NCBI GenBank assembly: GCA_002150815.3
Contig: NDFF03000222.1
Coordinates: forward strand, 1 to 64,000
DNA from: Grammothele lineata
Taxonomy: Eukaryota; Basidiomycota; Agaricomycetes; Polyporales; Polyporaceae
Length of the DNA stretch: 64,000 bases
Direction of reading: 5' to 3'
Part shown: in pieces, positions 1 through 11,468 of the stretch
How the letters are laid out: each line of letters starts with the position of its first letter
Position numbering within the stretch: position 1 is the first letter of the stretch
Translations under genes and position numbers: made by a program
The notes under the pieces: generated by a model
Seen by the model: only the letters and a program-made list of their open reading frames with translations
Databases searched by the model: none
Told to the model about the DNA's origin: nothing

Positions 1-536
1 GCGAGGTGCTCGAACTCCGCCAAGTATTCTTGGACCGACCGGTTCCCCTGCTTCAGTTCCGACAGTTTGTGGAGCGCGTTCTGGGCCTCGTTCGGGTCTT
101 TGAAGGTTTGGTCGAGGTGTTCCCAGAACTCCTCCAGCGTGACCGTCCACTCCTCGTCTCTGAAGTGCGTCTCAGTGTAGCTGTTGACCCATCCGTCCAC
201 GCCCGGTCCTCGGATGCACGAGAGGACGGCCGAGATCTTTTCGTCATCGTCGGCCATCTGATTTGCCGCCGCGTAGCGCTGCGCCTGGTGCTTGAACGTG
301 CGGTAGGCGGACCGATCTCCCGTGAAGATCTCGGGCTCGCGCTGTCTGATGCGCCCTCCGCGGCCACGTGCCGCCATCGTTTCCATTAGCGTGTTGAACT
401 GGACCTCCGTGAAGCCAATGAGATTCATCGGCGCTTGCTCCGGCGCGGCCGGGGCCTGCTGAGGCGGGAACGCGGGTGCGACCTGCTCGCCCGCCTGCGG
501 CTGATAATCGGGAGGCGGTACCTGATTTTGCTCCAT
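1..536 (-). CDS. gag polyprotein N-terminal part (retrotrans_gag), cut by window edge
   Basis: An open frame runs from an ATG at 536 to the window edge without a stop, giving about 178 residues. The first 36 residues are rich in Pro, Gln and Ala. The rest matches the retrotransposon gag (capsid-like) domain: an acidic stretch, then a Trp-x-x-Phe-Trp-x-x-Leu region, a Phe-Lys-Asp-Pro step, and a C-terminal Ser-Val-Gln-Glu-Tyr-Leu-Ala-Glu-Phe signature near residues 166-174. A second in-frame Met lies at 428, but the upstream one leaves a normal leader. Gag assembles the cytoplasmic virus-like particle and binds element RNA. Reverse-strand and other-frame ORFs here are shadows. Confidence 0.88.
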   Translation of the reverse strand, partial: MEQNQVPPPDYQPQAGEQVAPAFPPQQAPAAPEQAPMNLIGFTEVQFNTLMETMAARGRGGRIRQREPEIFTGDRSAYRTFKHQAQRYAAANQMADDDEKISAVLSCIRGPGVDGWVNSYTETHFRDEEWTVTLEEFWEHLDQTFKDPNEAQNALHKLSELKQGNRSVQEYLAEFEHL

Positions 537-1022
537 CTCCGGGTGTCCGATCCGAGTTCGTGGGATGCGTCGCTTCTTCGAGTTCTCTGGTCAAGGTTCC
601 GCGCAGCCGTAGGCCGTACCCCCGTATCACTGCGCTTCCGCTCGATCTTCGAAATGCTTGAGCCGGACGCGGATCCTCCTGATCTCCGAGGTCACTGCTC
701 CCTCGCGAGACCGTGTACGTAGCGTAGTGTAAGGTTACTAGTAGTGGTAGTACGGGTAGCCTCCAAATCGTGTGCGCAGTTGTGCACCGCCGCCAGGGAC
801 CGGGTTAGGGTCTTTGCAGGTCGGTAAGAAGCAACCGAACCTAGCTCTCGCCAGGAATTACCGAGAAGCCCAGAGAGTTCACAGCACGATCGGCGGCTGT
901 GTATCGAGCGCCCGTCACGGCGGAGCCACGGGAGGTAGCGGGGGAAAAGAAGTCGAAGTCTACAGTATTCGCTTGACCCTGCGATCCGGGTGTGTCCGCT
1001 TATCCCTGCGGTCCGGGAATTG

Positions 1023-1034
1023 AGCTTCGAGTTA
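1023..1034 (-). other. Self-primer binding site of the retrotransposon
   Basis: Directly after the LTR end the minus strand reads T then AACTCGAAGCT (1033-1023). This is the exact reverse complement of AGCTTCGAGTT at 1106-1096, the predicted first 11 bases of the element RNA. In Tf1/sushi elements the RNA 5' end folds back and primes reverse transcription through an 11-base match of this kind, instead of using a tRNA. No tRNA-type TGG start is present at the LTR end. Confidence 0.75.
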
Positions 1035-1562
1035 TGATACAACTATACTCAGATAGACGCCGTGGGCGTGATCTCTAGAGTAGCGAGTAGATACCAACTC
1101 GAAGCTGAGGTTACCCTCAGCTTGAGTGTGGCCTTATATATTCTCTGGTGGGCCTACGCTAGAATATACATCCGTACAGTACTCTTCATCAAGGCGTGGC
1201 CTACGTGCGTATGATCGAGAGAACATACAAGGGAAGGGGTCGGCGTGCTCGTCCATGCACGCCTTGCGATCTATCGAGGAAGGAGCGTACCGCTATCTAA
1301 GTGAGATAAGGATAGATTATCGTATTCGAGTGCTCGTGACTAAGCGTCTTAATCAGGCGCCGAGAATGCTCGTGACAGGTAGGATCGCGGTGTGGATGGC
1401 GACCACGTCGCCGGAAGAATGAGCGAATAACAACGCCGCGTACCACGGCTGGCATGACGAGGGCGGCGCAAGCGAAGTGAGAACAAGGGTACGTCCCAGA
1501 TACCTTTCATGACAGGTATGGCAAGACAAAGTCATGCCGGTTGCTCGTGCTGAATCATGACA
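1035..1562 (-). repeat. 5' LTR of the retrotransposon (outer boundary tentative)
   Basis: On the minus strand the proposed LTR starts with TGTCATGA at 1562 and ends with CA at 1036-1035. A TATA box lies at 1140-1134, and the inferred RNA start is at about 1106, so U3 would be about 456 bp and R plus U5 about 72 bp. The right-hand (3') boundary is well placed because the primer-binding site follows at once. The left-hand boundary is less sure: similar TGTCATGA or TGTCACGA words occur at 1514-1507 and 1377-1370 and could be the true start. The partner LTR is outside the window, so length and identity cannot be checked. Confidence 0.65.
1134..1140 (-). promoter_or_regulatory. TATA box of the LTR promoter
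   Basis: The minus strand reads TATATAA followed by GG. It lies 34 bases upstream of the point where the self-primer sequence begins (1106), the right distance for a TATA-driven start. Confidence 0.7.
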
Positions 1563-1944
1563 CTTGCATTCAAAGCTGACCGACTTGAGGAACGAGTCTC
1601 GGAATCAGGACTGGGCGCTGCGCAAATTTAAGCGCTTTTTGCTGAGTCAGCGATGACACGCGGTGCAGCGGCCAGACCGGTTCGATCCCTCCTTTGGGCA
1701 TCGTGCTTTCATCGTGCTTTTGACGATCGTACTGCGCCGTCGCACTCCTTGTCTGCATAGCAAACACAAGAAGCCACTATAGCGCCGCCATACAGCTCCT
1801 CTTCCAGCTACAAAAATCCTAAGATGTGAGTGTGAATCTTATTGGCAGAGTCTTCGCAGTCGATTACTACAGTGAAACTAGCCAAATATCAAAGCGTCCT
1901 TCAGCGTCCCATGAATGCAACGAGTGTGAAAATTGAAACTACGT
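1563..1944. other. Flank between retrotransposon and gene M1
   Basis: No gene is seen. The stretch at 1677-1697 resembles a tRNA T-arm (GGTTCGATCCC) but cannot form the stem. This stretch includes the 3' flank of M1. Confidence 0.5.
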
Positions 1945-3480
1945 CTAGGAAGAGATAGAGAAATATGGAGGTGGAAGTATGAACGTCTGCGCCCTTGCTC
2001 TACAATCGCCCTCCTCGCTCCTGGAATTCGGCTGCTCATTCAACCCGCGTCCTGCGAGCCTGACACCGCCGTCTTTCTCGTACTGCACTACGACGACGCC
2101 AGCATCTGCTCCTGGGACGGAGTTTCCGGGGCTCTCACTCGAGAACGGCTCGTCGCCCATCTCATGCTGTGCCATGCGGGTGCCGTGAAGAGACCCTCGA
2201 GCAGGGTCTCGTAGATCACGATGGTCGACCTTCTCATCTACCGTCTCCTGAGGAACGGATGGTATGGCAAGGAAAGTCGATAAGGAATCCGATGGATAGG
2301 CATCTTTCTGGGACGGATCCGCGGACGGAGAAAAGAGGGTACGGTCAGGCGTCTGTTGATAGTGATGTGCCCTTCGCTGCATGGACGGCATAGCATCGAA
2401 CGACGACGATTGTACGCTTGGGACTGTGGATATGCGGAGATATTGCGTGGGCAGCCCTACTACGCTGTTGCTGGAGCTATCCTCAGGCATAGGCATCTTT
2501 CCGGGGATGTCGTACTCGGGAAGAGATGGAATATGCGCTAACGTTGCTTACAATTAGCGATGGGATGAATGGCAGCAGAATAGTTCAGAGCTTACGGGTC
2601 GTATGCTGTACCGCGCGTCTACGCCTCACGAAACATACCCCAAGGATCAGGAGAAGAGCTGCAAGCACAGCAGCTCCTACAATCCCAGCGATCAGCTTCC
2701 AGTCAAGCCGATGCGCACTCGGTAGTGACATATCTGTAGCAGTGCTTCCGGAAGCGGTACCACTCGGTGGCGCCAGGGTGAGGCTTTGAGCACCAGTCGA
2801 CATATTGGTACCCGTATGAGTACTCGGGGAGGAAGTAGATGAAAGAGAGGATGTCGATTCCGCGAATGTGCTTGATGACGGCGTAGGAAGAGTAGTGGAA
2901 GAGCTAGTGCTTGTGCTTCTGAGAGACGTTGAAAGAGACGGAGTATGGGGCAATGAGATAGATGTTGCGCTAGTGGTGCTTATTTGCGAGGCAGAACTTG
3001 GGAGTGTGTCTGAGCTTTTTTGAGACGGGGAAGGTGTTGTAGGATTCGGAGTTGACAGGGAAGATGGGGGGATAGTAGTAGACGTTGGTTGGACGCACGA
3101 CTGGATGAGGAAAGTTGCATAGCCTGAGGACACGAAGTCGTCATCAACCTCTAACTCGATGATGGTGCTGGGTGTCCAACGTGAAGGTGGTGTCCATTGA
3201 AATGAGTTGTCCCTTGTTCTGTCGTGTACTTCGTCGCCATCAAGAGTGTCGAAGTACAGGTCGAATGGCGACTCGCCACCGTCCCATGAAATCAGTACTG
3301 GAGAACATGGAGTAACGGTCCCCGAGACTGTCACTGAAAATTCTCGACTATCAACTTGCGAGGCTATCAGGATAACGAACAAGGGTCTGTTCAAAATACT
3401 CCTGTGTCAGAATGGTATCAGTTTGAAGGTCACGAAGATCGAGCAGCTGGGTCAGCGACTCACCATATCTTCTTCAGCAT
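1945..3480 (-). CDS. M1: single-pass membrane protein, WGG/PPY ectodomain, PPPY tail
   Basis: Exons on the minus strand are 3480-3464, 3401-2596 and 2537-1945, giving 471 residues with all junctions GT-AG and in frame. A hydrophobic N-terminus (about residues 7-20) precedes a small extracellular domain with Cys38 and a Trp-Asp-Gly-Gly motif at 45-48. A Ser/Thr/Pro stalk follows to about residue 235, then one membrane helix (about 240-262) and Arg-Arg-Arg-Arg. The cytoplasmic tail carries an Asp-Gly-Gly-Val-Arg-Leu-Ala-Gly motif and ends ILPPPYFSISS. PPxY is a classical WW-domain ligand, for example of Rsp5/Nedd4 ubiquitin ligases, so ubiquitin-controlled trafficking is a reasonable inference. 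The ectodomain could be a Kre9/Knh1-like beta-sandwich, but I cannot name a family with certainty. A TATA-like TATATC lies about 110 bp upstream. Confidence 0.85.
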
Positions 3481-4779
3481 AGCAAATAAAGCGGGGACGA
3501 CTCTCTACAGGTACCAGCAGGGGGACCGGTTGTAGGGCTGGATATCGCAGGCTCAGGATGAGACTGTGTACGTGTACGTGCAAATAGATATAGGCCCCGA
3601 ATGCTCATGGAGACGGAGAACCGTTCCCTTGGCGCTCCCGTTCTGTCTAGACGTCCACCATCTGCAACGTTGTTAGCTAGGTACTGCGTCGAGATTGACA
3701 TCCACAGCTCAAACGAAGGATGGCATATCGTGGGAGCTGGACGTGCTGTTCCCCTGGCCGCAGAGTTACTTTACTGTAACCGACATGAATGCCATCCAGA
3801 GTATCGGCTGAAGCAAACCTAGTCTCCAGTACAGTACAAGAAGCCATGCAATTGAAAGAAGTCACTTGAGCTTCCTCAGATGAAATCGACATCGTTTCAC
3901 TATACCCCGAGGTTGGATTCGGCAGGGGCGAAGAAGAGATTATCTATCAGAAATTTGGGTTGAGAACGATCTATGGTATGATGCGGCTACAAGATGTACT
4001 CGGAATGTCACCTGTGAAGGGTCGAGAAGAGCTTAACGTTTGATCTCTGCTGCAATATTCTCGTAAGGCTCGTTCACTGAACAGAATATTAGTTGTTGCT
4101 GATTCACGGAGCGCCTTCCCCGCACCTGTATACCTCTCTCCATCGGATCAATTGAAAGACACCTTAAAGCTCTAGATACAACGGCGTAGTACTTGCTGCC
4201 CATTGTGCCATAGTGGAATGTTTACCCGCATTTGTGGCAGACGTCCGCCACTTTGTATCTCTGACGACGGGGATGTTAGAAGACTCGGAGGTTCTGGCGG
4301 CCGCTACAGGTGGTGTACGCTGTTTATCATAATAGCACAGCACGGTCTCTGCCGAGCGTCCATCAAGCCGAGGCGGAGAAGTACACACCTCGGAACGAGC
4401 CTCGGAACTCGCATTACAACACATCTAGCCAGTGATACGGGCGTGATCCTCCCTACACCCGATCCGTACATTCAGCGTACACTTAGAGATTCAGGATGCT
4501 AGACGCTTTCAATGTCCAAGTCTCTTTAACGTACCAATATGAAACTGAAGAAGCGCAGAATTGAATTTGCTAGAGTAGAAGTGAAGAGTAAAATGGTACA
4601 ATGTTGAAGCGCCGGACATGCTACTGCACAGCTGCGCTGCACAGTTGTGGCAAAGAAGATATATGGGAAGTGAGTACAAGGTAGAAATGAATGCGAAGTG
4701 TTCCAACAACGATCAGAGTTCACGGAGATGGATGTATCGAAGCGCGAAGGCGATGGACATGCAGACGCGGGCGCGGGCG
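3481..4779. other. Intergenic, M1-M2
   Basis: About 1.3 kb with only short unsupported ORFs. It should hold the M1 promoter and the M2 3' end. No repeat or RNA gene was recognised. Confidence 0.5.
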
Positions 4780-6170
4780 CTACGACGTAGGTCCGGTGAT
4801 GGAGAAGTACGGCGGCGGGAGGGTCGACGTCGATTCGCTGGAGTCCCGCCGCCCACCAGATACGCCAGACTCCGTTTCCTCTACTTCACGAATATTGAGA
4901 CCGCCTTCCAAGCGGACGCCTCCATCTACTTCCTGCCTTCGCAATCCATGCGTCGCAGCCTCCACTCGACTGCGGTCTGTTGCACCACCTGCCCGCGTCA
5001 GCTTCGAGAAAGCCATCCCCTGAGAGGGCGAGCCCGGTGTCTGAGAATTGGAAGCGGCTCGCTCGTAGACGTCGGTTGGGGAAGGATGGAAGGGAGAGAA
5101 AGCGGACGTCGTAGGGGCAATGAGAGACACATTCCGGGAACCAGAGACGGCGCGAGAGGAGGAGACGCTCAGCCGTGCACCAAGCACGCGAGACACGCGG
5201 CCCGAGATAGATTGGGGATGTGGAGACGCCACAGGAGCGCCAGACATTCGCGGGTCTTGTTTGAGGTCGCGGAGCGCACCGACCGGCACGTCTGCGTCCA
5301 CCCCTCGCGGGGGCACCGGTGTTGGCGCTTCGGAGCCATCTGTGCAAAAGTGAAGGTGGGTCGCTGTAAGCCGACATAGAAGCAAATATGTAGGTGAAAT
5401 GCCACGTACAGAGAGGTTGGACGCGTGTGCGGCGACGATATACTCGAACAATGAAGCAGACGACAAGCACAGCCATGACAAGCGCTGCCGTAGCAACGCC
5501 CGCAATTATGCCTGCCAAATGAGCGGACCCTCGCTCCTGTGCCGATGAAGACGCGAAAGAAGAAGGAGAAGACGAAGTAGACAGCGACGCCATGCTGGTA
5601 GTAGATAGAGAGACGGATGTGACCGATGTGGGATAGTCCGAAGGAAGAGGCGGAACCAAAGTCGAGACAGAAGAGTAGGATGAGATGGAGGACACTTGGA
5701 CGTCGAGGCAGGATGTGTCCGTGCTAGCTTGCACTTCGAAACTTGTTCCTGCCCCAGACGTCCCGCCCGTAGCCTCTCCATTCCTCGCATCTGAGAGGAA
5801 TAGCAGAACCTCGGATCCTGCATCAACGGCTGTATCCCAACGGAAAAGGGTGCCAGTGATGTCGGAGAATTGCAAAGGCTGGGTAGTGTTTGGGGGGAAT
5901 AAAGAGAGAAGGTATGGAGGCTGACCGCCGTTCCATGTGAACGTAGTTGTAGCGCATTGTACTGCAACGATGGGTGTGTTTATGCTGAAATCGTCTTGTG
6001 CACTAACCGCGAGAGACAAGGCAGACACGACGAAAGCGAGAGCGATGGAGTTGAAACGAACAAGGGATAGGACTGAGGTAAAGAGACTACTCTTGAATCA
6101 GTAAGCGCGCCCTCCACAGCCGGATAAGTTGAAGCGTACAGAGAGCAACCAACGGTCTTTGCCCGGCCAT
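4780..6170 (-). CDS. M2: single-pass membrane protein, WGG/PPY ectodomain, PPPY tail
   Basis: Exons are 6170-6140, 6072-5410 and 5339-4780, giving 417 residues. The first exon is inferred: no ATG exists in the frame of exon 2, and the ATG at 6170 with a GTACGC donor restores a clear signal peptide (residues 1-35, cleavage near Val-Ser-Ala-Gln). The ectodomain has the INTP motif, Cys50 and Trp-Asn-Gly-Gly-Gln-Pro-Pro-Tyr at 57-64. A Ser/Thr stalk, a membrane helix at about 195-220 and a basic Tyr-Arg-Arg-Arg follow. The tail has Glu-Val-Asp-Gly-Gly-Val-Arg-Leu-Glu-Gly-Gly and ends with TLPPPYFSI plus six residues. Intron phases (1, 1) and positions match those of neighbouring paralogues at the second intron. 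Confidence 0.83.
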
Positions 6171-7100
6171 AACCAAAGAGGACTACCCTTAGGTCCGCAA
6201 ACCGCTCTCCGATCGGTGGCATCCGTTGGTGAACCTCCTGTATCACGTTTATGTCGTTCCCGTGAGCATATCTTGATCGCTGGACTCTGATCAGATCAAT
6301 ATTAGAAGCGTTGTGTTCAAAGGAGACATACACCTCGGTTCAAACGCATAGGAGTACCGCCGCGCAATGACAGCAGAAAAGAAATGAGAAGGTATAAGTG
6401 CGCGACCAGGCGAACGCAGGACCCGCCGATACGTCATGAACTTATGGACGGCCGACTTTGACGCAGACCCAGCGAGCGAGGTCCCACCGCGGCAACACCC
6501 CGGACATTCGCATGAGATGTGTCGCGCGGTGACTGACAGCGCGCTCGGTCAGACCGGAGCTCCCACATTTGGCGGCCTCCGTCGCCACGGGAGTGCAACA
6601 TTGGGTCTTGTTCCCACGCAAGAGAGGTTGCGAGGCCACTCACATTACGACTATGCGCTAGGCACTGACGACAAATTTGCGATTTTGTTGGAGGTCGGGA
6701 GGTGGGCATCTACCATCCAACTGTAAACCCTCTGTAACTCAGGCTTGGGGGTACCACGGCAAGGTGTGCATGAGCGTTGAAGCGTTCGACATTTTTCCGG
6801 CGCAGGGATCTTCCTTTGTAACGACAAATAAACCGCACAGAGTACCGGGACGGAAGGGAAGATGGGAAAGGAGACGACGCCGCCAGCGACCAGGACCGCA
6901 TCGGACGCAGTGCGGACGGCGAGCTCGGTCTTTTCGGCCGTCGTTGCCGGATCACGTGTCGAGTGCCGGCTATCCCGGCCCGTTTCTCGGGCCGGCTCTG
7001 AAGCCCGGGGCAGGCGGCGTGGTGCTCGAAACTGGGCGACACGTATGGTGGCGTTCATGCAATCGGACAGATAGCATTGGTATTGGTATACGTACGAGGA
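6171..7100. other. Intergenic, M2-M3, with a perfect hairpin
   Basis: No gene is seen in 930 bp. A perfect 8-bp stem with a 5-base loop (CCGGCCCG/CGGGCCGG) lies at 6975-6995. Its role is unknown. Confidence 0.5.
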
Positions 7101-8802
7101 CTACCTACTAGAGGATCTGCGCGCGATAGAAGAATACGGTGGTGGTAGCGTGCCAGGAATCATACTCACACGCCAAATCTCACCGCAGGGCTCAGAAATC
7201 CCATTGTCACCCATTAGCCCTCCGTACAGACGTATGCCTGCGTCAACTTCTCGCAATATGGTGATTCCGTCAAGAGCATCAATCGCGTCCAGATTTCCAT
7301 AGAATCTATCTCGCTCCAAGGGTGGATATACCGTAGGGAAGACAGCTCTCGAATGGCCGGCCCTTTCCCAGGTATCAGGGCCAGTCTCCGGAGGCTGCAT
7401 GTCGCTCCGTTCAATCCTGGGTGATCCGTATTCGATAGGGATTATAGAAGGAGGTGGAAGTGCTCCAGTCACAGAAATGTGTGTTGAAGAAGGATTTACT
7501 TCAAGCAAGTTGTCATGGCCGATAGTTGCCTCTGCAAGAGACAATGTTGCGGAGTCTGATTCGCTGCCGAGGCCTGTAGCTTCATTTTCGAGTGCGAAGG
7601 GTAGTAGTTGACTACGGTTTTTCATGTGAAACGGGTGGATCATTGCTGGAGGACTCCAAGAGCTTATAAGACCTCCGCATGCGGTGCTCGAGCAAGGGTC
7701 GAGTTCGGCGAGCAGAGCCATACGCGACACTGCGGCCGTCCTTGCCTCCAGGTGAGCACATATTTCATCGGCATTGGAGGAGACTTTTGAACATCTCCGA
7801 GTCCTGTGATAGTTCCCGACGTCGTCCATCTTGTGAGGACGTAGTGAGGGAGCTGGGATAAATATGCATACATTAGATAGGCAATTAGCTAAAACATGAA
7901 GCGCAAGACGCACAAGCACGAACGTCGCGTTGAATACGAATGCGTCGCCTTCGTATAAATACCACCCATGCCATGATTACCATGAGAGCCAGAATGAGTC
8001 CTGTGGAACACCCGACAACGATGGGCAGGATTGGAGTCTTCCTGTCCGCGGGAGCGTCATTGTGGGAAGATGGCGTTGAATAGACACCTGTGGTCAAAGT
8101 GAGGGTTCGAGACACAAAGGTGTGTGATATGGATGTTTCTGATTTAGAGGAAAATGTAACGAGCCCCGAATCTGTCGAAGTTGAGCGTGACAACATTGGT
8201 GTAGTCGTCAACGACGGTAACTTTGTCTGCGTCAGACCTGAGGTCGATGGCCGCGGGTCGGATGCAGTTGACGTCGAAAATGTGGTCGAGTCAATCTTGC
8301 TACTCAAGGAGACCGGAGAGGAAGGTATACTCGGTGTAGAAACACTGAGAGGTTGGGAATGCGCGGTGCTTTCTATGGACGATGTAGGCTGAATGGATGC
8401 GTGAAGAGTGCCAGGGATCCCTCCATCCGCATTGCTCAGGCAGCTCGTGTCCTGCCCGTCCTGAACTATGGCTGTTATACTGGCCGTGTTGTCTAGAGCA
8501 TCTTCAATCGTGATGTCAACTACGGCATTGATAGAGAAATCAACGTTCCAGAGAAACTGGTGATTATCCAAATCCTTATCCGTTTCGTGCTGCCTGCTTG
8601 AATTACCACCCGAGATGCTTGATGAGGAGAACTTGAGTTGGTAAGGAGGCTCTCCTCCACTCCAAGAAATTTCTACCCTGTTGCATACAGTCACAGGCCC
8701 AACCGGATCTATGGATAAATCTCGACGGCTATACTAGCTAATCAGACCTTGCCATTTTCAGAGTGCATAAACATAGACGAACCTGAACGCATTTATTCTC
8801 AT
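7101..8802 (-). CDS. M3: membrane protein of the WGG/PPY family, PPPY tail
   Basis: Exons are 8802-8783 (tentative), 8728-7914 and 7852-7101, giving 528 residues in frame. The ectodomain has a Cys followed by Ile-Ser-Trp-Ser-Gly-Gly-Glu-Pro-Pro-Tyr, a later Asp-Thr-Ser-Cys-Leu, a long Ser/Thr stalk, one membrane helix, and a basic Arg-Arg-Arg-Arg-Ile-Arg stretch. The tail contains Glu-Val-Asp-Ala-Gly-Ile-Arg-Leu-Tyr-Gly-Gly and ends GTLPPPYSSI plus seven residues. The modelled N-terminus lacks an obvious signal peptide, so the first exon may be wrong or the leader may have decayed. The second intron is phase 1 in the juxtamembrane basic region, as in the sister genes. Confidence 0.75.
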
Positions 8803-9800
8803 ATCTTCACTCGGAGCGACTTGTTGAACAGGAAAACTGGCGAAGATACAGGACCTAAGGTATGTGTAACACCAAAAGCGAGAGATCAAGATATGAGCCA
8901 AAGCCAGTTTGAATGAAAGTCAACGCGTACGAAGAGAGGAAATAGCTTTGTTAAGACTCTTGATGTGGGGAGAGGACGGGGAGGTCTGAGGTAAGTCATC
9001 TATAGGTGGTGGGTCGGCTGATAGCGTCTTAAAACACCGCGTGGACTCTTGGATGTGCGCTCTCCGTAGGCGTCCGCGATGCACTTCCAGGACAACTTGA
9101 CAGCACTAAACGAGACCATGTGGAGGACCGACGAGGGACGTGAGGACTAGGGAGAATTTTGGGTACAAGGTATATCACCACATGATGCGGAAACATCTGC
9201 AAAAGTCTCCGCATGCTCTCCGCCATTCAGACGGAGACCTACAATCTCGTAACGTGTGTCACAATTCTCGACTGAGTGAGATGCAATTCCATATTGTCCA
9301 TAAACGGCATGTCAATTTTCCTACCTTGAGGGCGTAGTGTACGTACGTACATACCATGGTGAAACACTTCGATACTACCCTCAGCGAAGGGAACATCTCA
9401 GGCTTCCTTGGCTGGCCGTGATGTGGACTATCCGCGCCGTAGTGCGTGTACCACAGGAGCAGACGTATGCCCTCGTGAGGCACATGGTATACGTACAGTA
9501 GCAATATGGTAGATCATAAACAGTACAGTGGCATAACGAGGAATCATAGTTCAGCGAGAGGGACTAGCACGCTCCCATTTGGTGGGCTAAGTTCTGCTAC
9601 GTCTCTAAAGCGGGATTGCCAACAAAAATTACAATCCACTGCCCTTTTTAACTCCATTGATTGATCATCTATTACGCGCCTACTCAAGAGTACTAGTCTC
9701 AGCAAACTCAGCAGTCGCCCCCATCCTCGCCTGATGTACGCATCCCGGCTCTTAGCAACTACATCTCGTTTAAGTTACATCCAGTAGGAGTCTCATGAAT
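8803..9800. other. Intergenic, M3-M4
   Basis: About 1 kb without a supported gene. Short ORFs on both strands show no family features. Confidence 0.5.
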
Positions 9801-11468
9801 CTACACTCTTTCCCGTGTCGTCACTATAGAGAAGTAAGGAGGCGGTGGGAGCGTCAATCGCTCCGCCTCTTCAATGTCCGTGGTGACCGCACTATCTGAA
9901 AACCCCTTATCGCCGACCACTCCAACCGATTCTCCGGAAAGTTGAATTCCGGCGTCCAGTTCATACACCGGAGCAGCTACGCTCCGGACGTGGCGGATTT
10001 CTTTCCGCCTCTGTCGAGAGAACGTTGCGCGAAGAGGTTCAGATGAGAGCGCTGGCATGTCCGGCATTCTCCTGATCGCCTCATGCGGAGCTAGCATGAG
10101 GGCGTTTTGGGAACCACATTCGGCACCAAGGCACGTGGATGTCAGTTCAATCGGATGAACGCATGGTAGCTCGTGGGGGATAGCGGCATTTCCAATTGTA
10201 GCGGCGGCTAGGGAGATGGTGTGTCTATCGCCTCCTTGACTTCCGCATCCGTCGTCTGAGAGCGAGTCCGCGTAGGCCAGATTGCCAGCGTAGAAACGTT
10301 CACTGCTCTGTGATAGACGAATTGGCTCTTCATATCTCCATAATGATGACTGTGCGGAGCTCAAACTTTCATGTCCCCGGGGCGCGGAAAGGAGAGCATC
10401 GGTGGAGTGGATCGAGCGATGTACTTCCGGGTAAAGCGGGTTTCCAGCTACGCTCGAAGTCGAAAACAGCGACGTTCTGTGGTTGGCGCTCATTAGCACT
10501 CCGCTTTGATGTATCTTCTTGTGATCTAAGGAGAACACCAGTGTCAATCACTGAGACGAAGCCGTCATGACCTGGAATTATCCTACCGACACTGGTTTCG
10601 ACAGGATATCTTGCGCGAAGGCGTCGCCGTTTAATCCCCCGAAGGACAACGAGTAAAAGGACCACGATAACAACAGCAACAGATATCAAAACGCCAATGA
10701 TGTATGGCAGGACCGTCGGAGACTTCACTGTGGGGGATATCTGCGAAGATGATGGGGATGAGGGCCACGTGCTCGTCGGGTGAGCGTTTAGCGTGCCTGA
10801 AGTTGTGGTGGTGAGAAGTTCGGTATCCGTATCTGTGACTGTGGTGCCAAAGTCGACTGTGGATCGACCACCGGAAAGTGATGTATGTGTCTGGTCACTA
10901 GAGGCTTTGGATGATGATAGTGACTGAGAGACGGAGTGAAGTGGGTCGCCGAGACGGCTCGAGTGTGTCGCGCTCGGTTGTTGAATGCTCGAGGCTAATG
11001 CAGGCGCTGCGTCTGTGGATGCGGAGACCGTCTGTGATGACGTGCTCACGACGGAACTCGTTTGAGTGACAGTCGTAAGGAACGTTGATGGGATTTGGGT
11101 TGGAAACCTCAAGCAGCTTGCGTCGTCCCCTGTCCCCACGGTCACTGTCGCGGACGAGGATGCACCTCCATCTCCCTGTACAATGATCTGGAGGACAGCC
11201 CCGGCTGGAAAGTCAACTATCCAGTCCAACTGTGTCTGCGTCAACCCTTCACGTTTCTCGACTTGTTGGCTGAACGAGTTGGTAGCAGACATTTGTAGAG
11301 TATACGGGGGCTCTCCCCCACTCCAGCTAAGGTGGAGCTGTCCACACTGAACGGCGCTTTCAGGAGAGTCAAGGACGACGTCTCCACGTAAGCTATTAAG
11401 CGATCAGAGCGTGGACGATCTCCTGACAGCTACAGAACGTACTGCAGGTGGATGCCATGAGCGTCCAT
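9801..11468 (-). CDS. M4: membrane protein of the WGG/PPY family, PPPPY tail
   Basis: Exons are 11468-11443 (tentative), 11392-10587 and 10525-9801, giving 518 residues. The ectodomain shows Ala-Val-Gln-Cys, then Leu-Ser-Trp-Ser-Gly-Gly-Glu-Pro-Pro-Tyr, and ends with Asp-Ala-Ser-Cys-Leu. A Ser/Thr stalk leads to a Val/Ile/Leu-rich membrane helix and Lys-Arg-Arg-Arg. The tail carries Tyr-Glu-Leu-Asp-Ala-Gly-Ile-Gln-Leu-Ser-Gly and ends LPPPPYFSI plus seven residues. The second intron is phase 1 and sits after the basic region, as in M2, M3 and M5. The predicted first exon gives no convincing signal peptide, so the start is uncertain. Confidence 0.77.

Larger units (their letters stand above)
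1..1562 (-). mobile_element. 5' part of a Ty3/gypsy LTR retrotransposon (self-priming, Tf1/sushi-like)
   Basis: The left edge of the window cuts through a minus-strand LTR retrotransposon. Reading leftward it shows an LTR (1562-1035), a primer-binding site directly after it (1034-1023), an untranslated leader (1022-537) and the start of gag (536-1). Protease, reverse transcriptase, RNase H and integrase would lie beyond the edge, so integrity cannot be judged. The assignment rests on a recognisable retrotrans_gag domain and an 11-base complementarity between the expected RNA 5' end and the primer-binding site. That complementarity is the hallmark of self-primed Tf1/sushi elements, which belong to the Ty3/gypsy chromovirus lineage. 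Confidence 0.85.

Noticed and set aside
1660..1705. Sequence resembling a tRNA T-arm and acceptor end (GGTTCGATCCC)
   Set aside because: The T stem does not pair and no A-box, anticodon arm or acceptor partner lies upstream.
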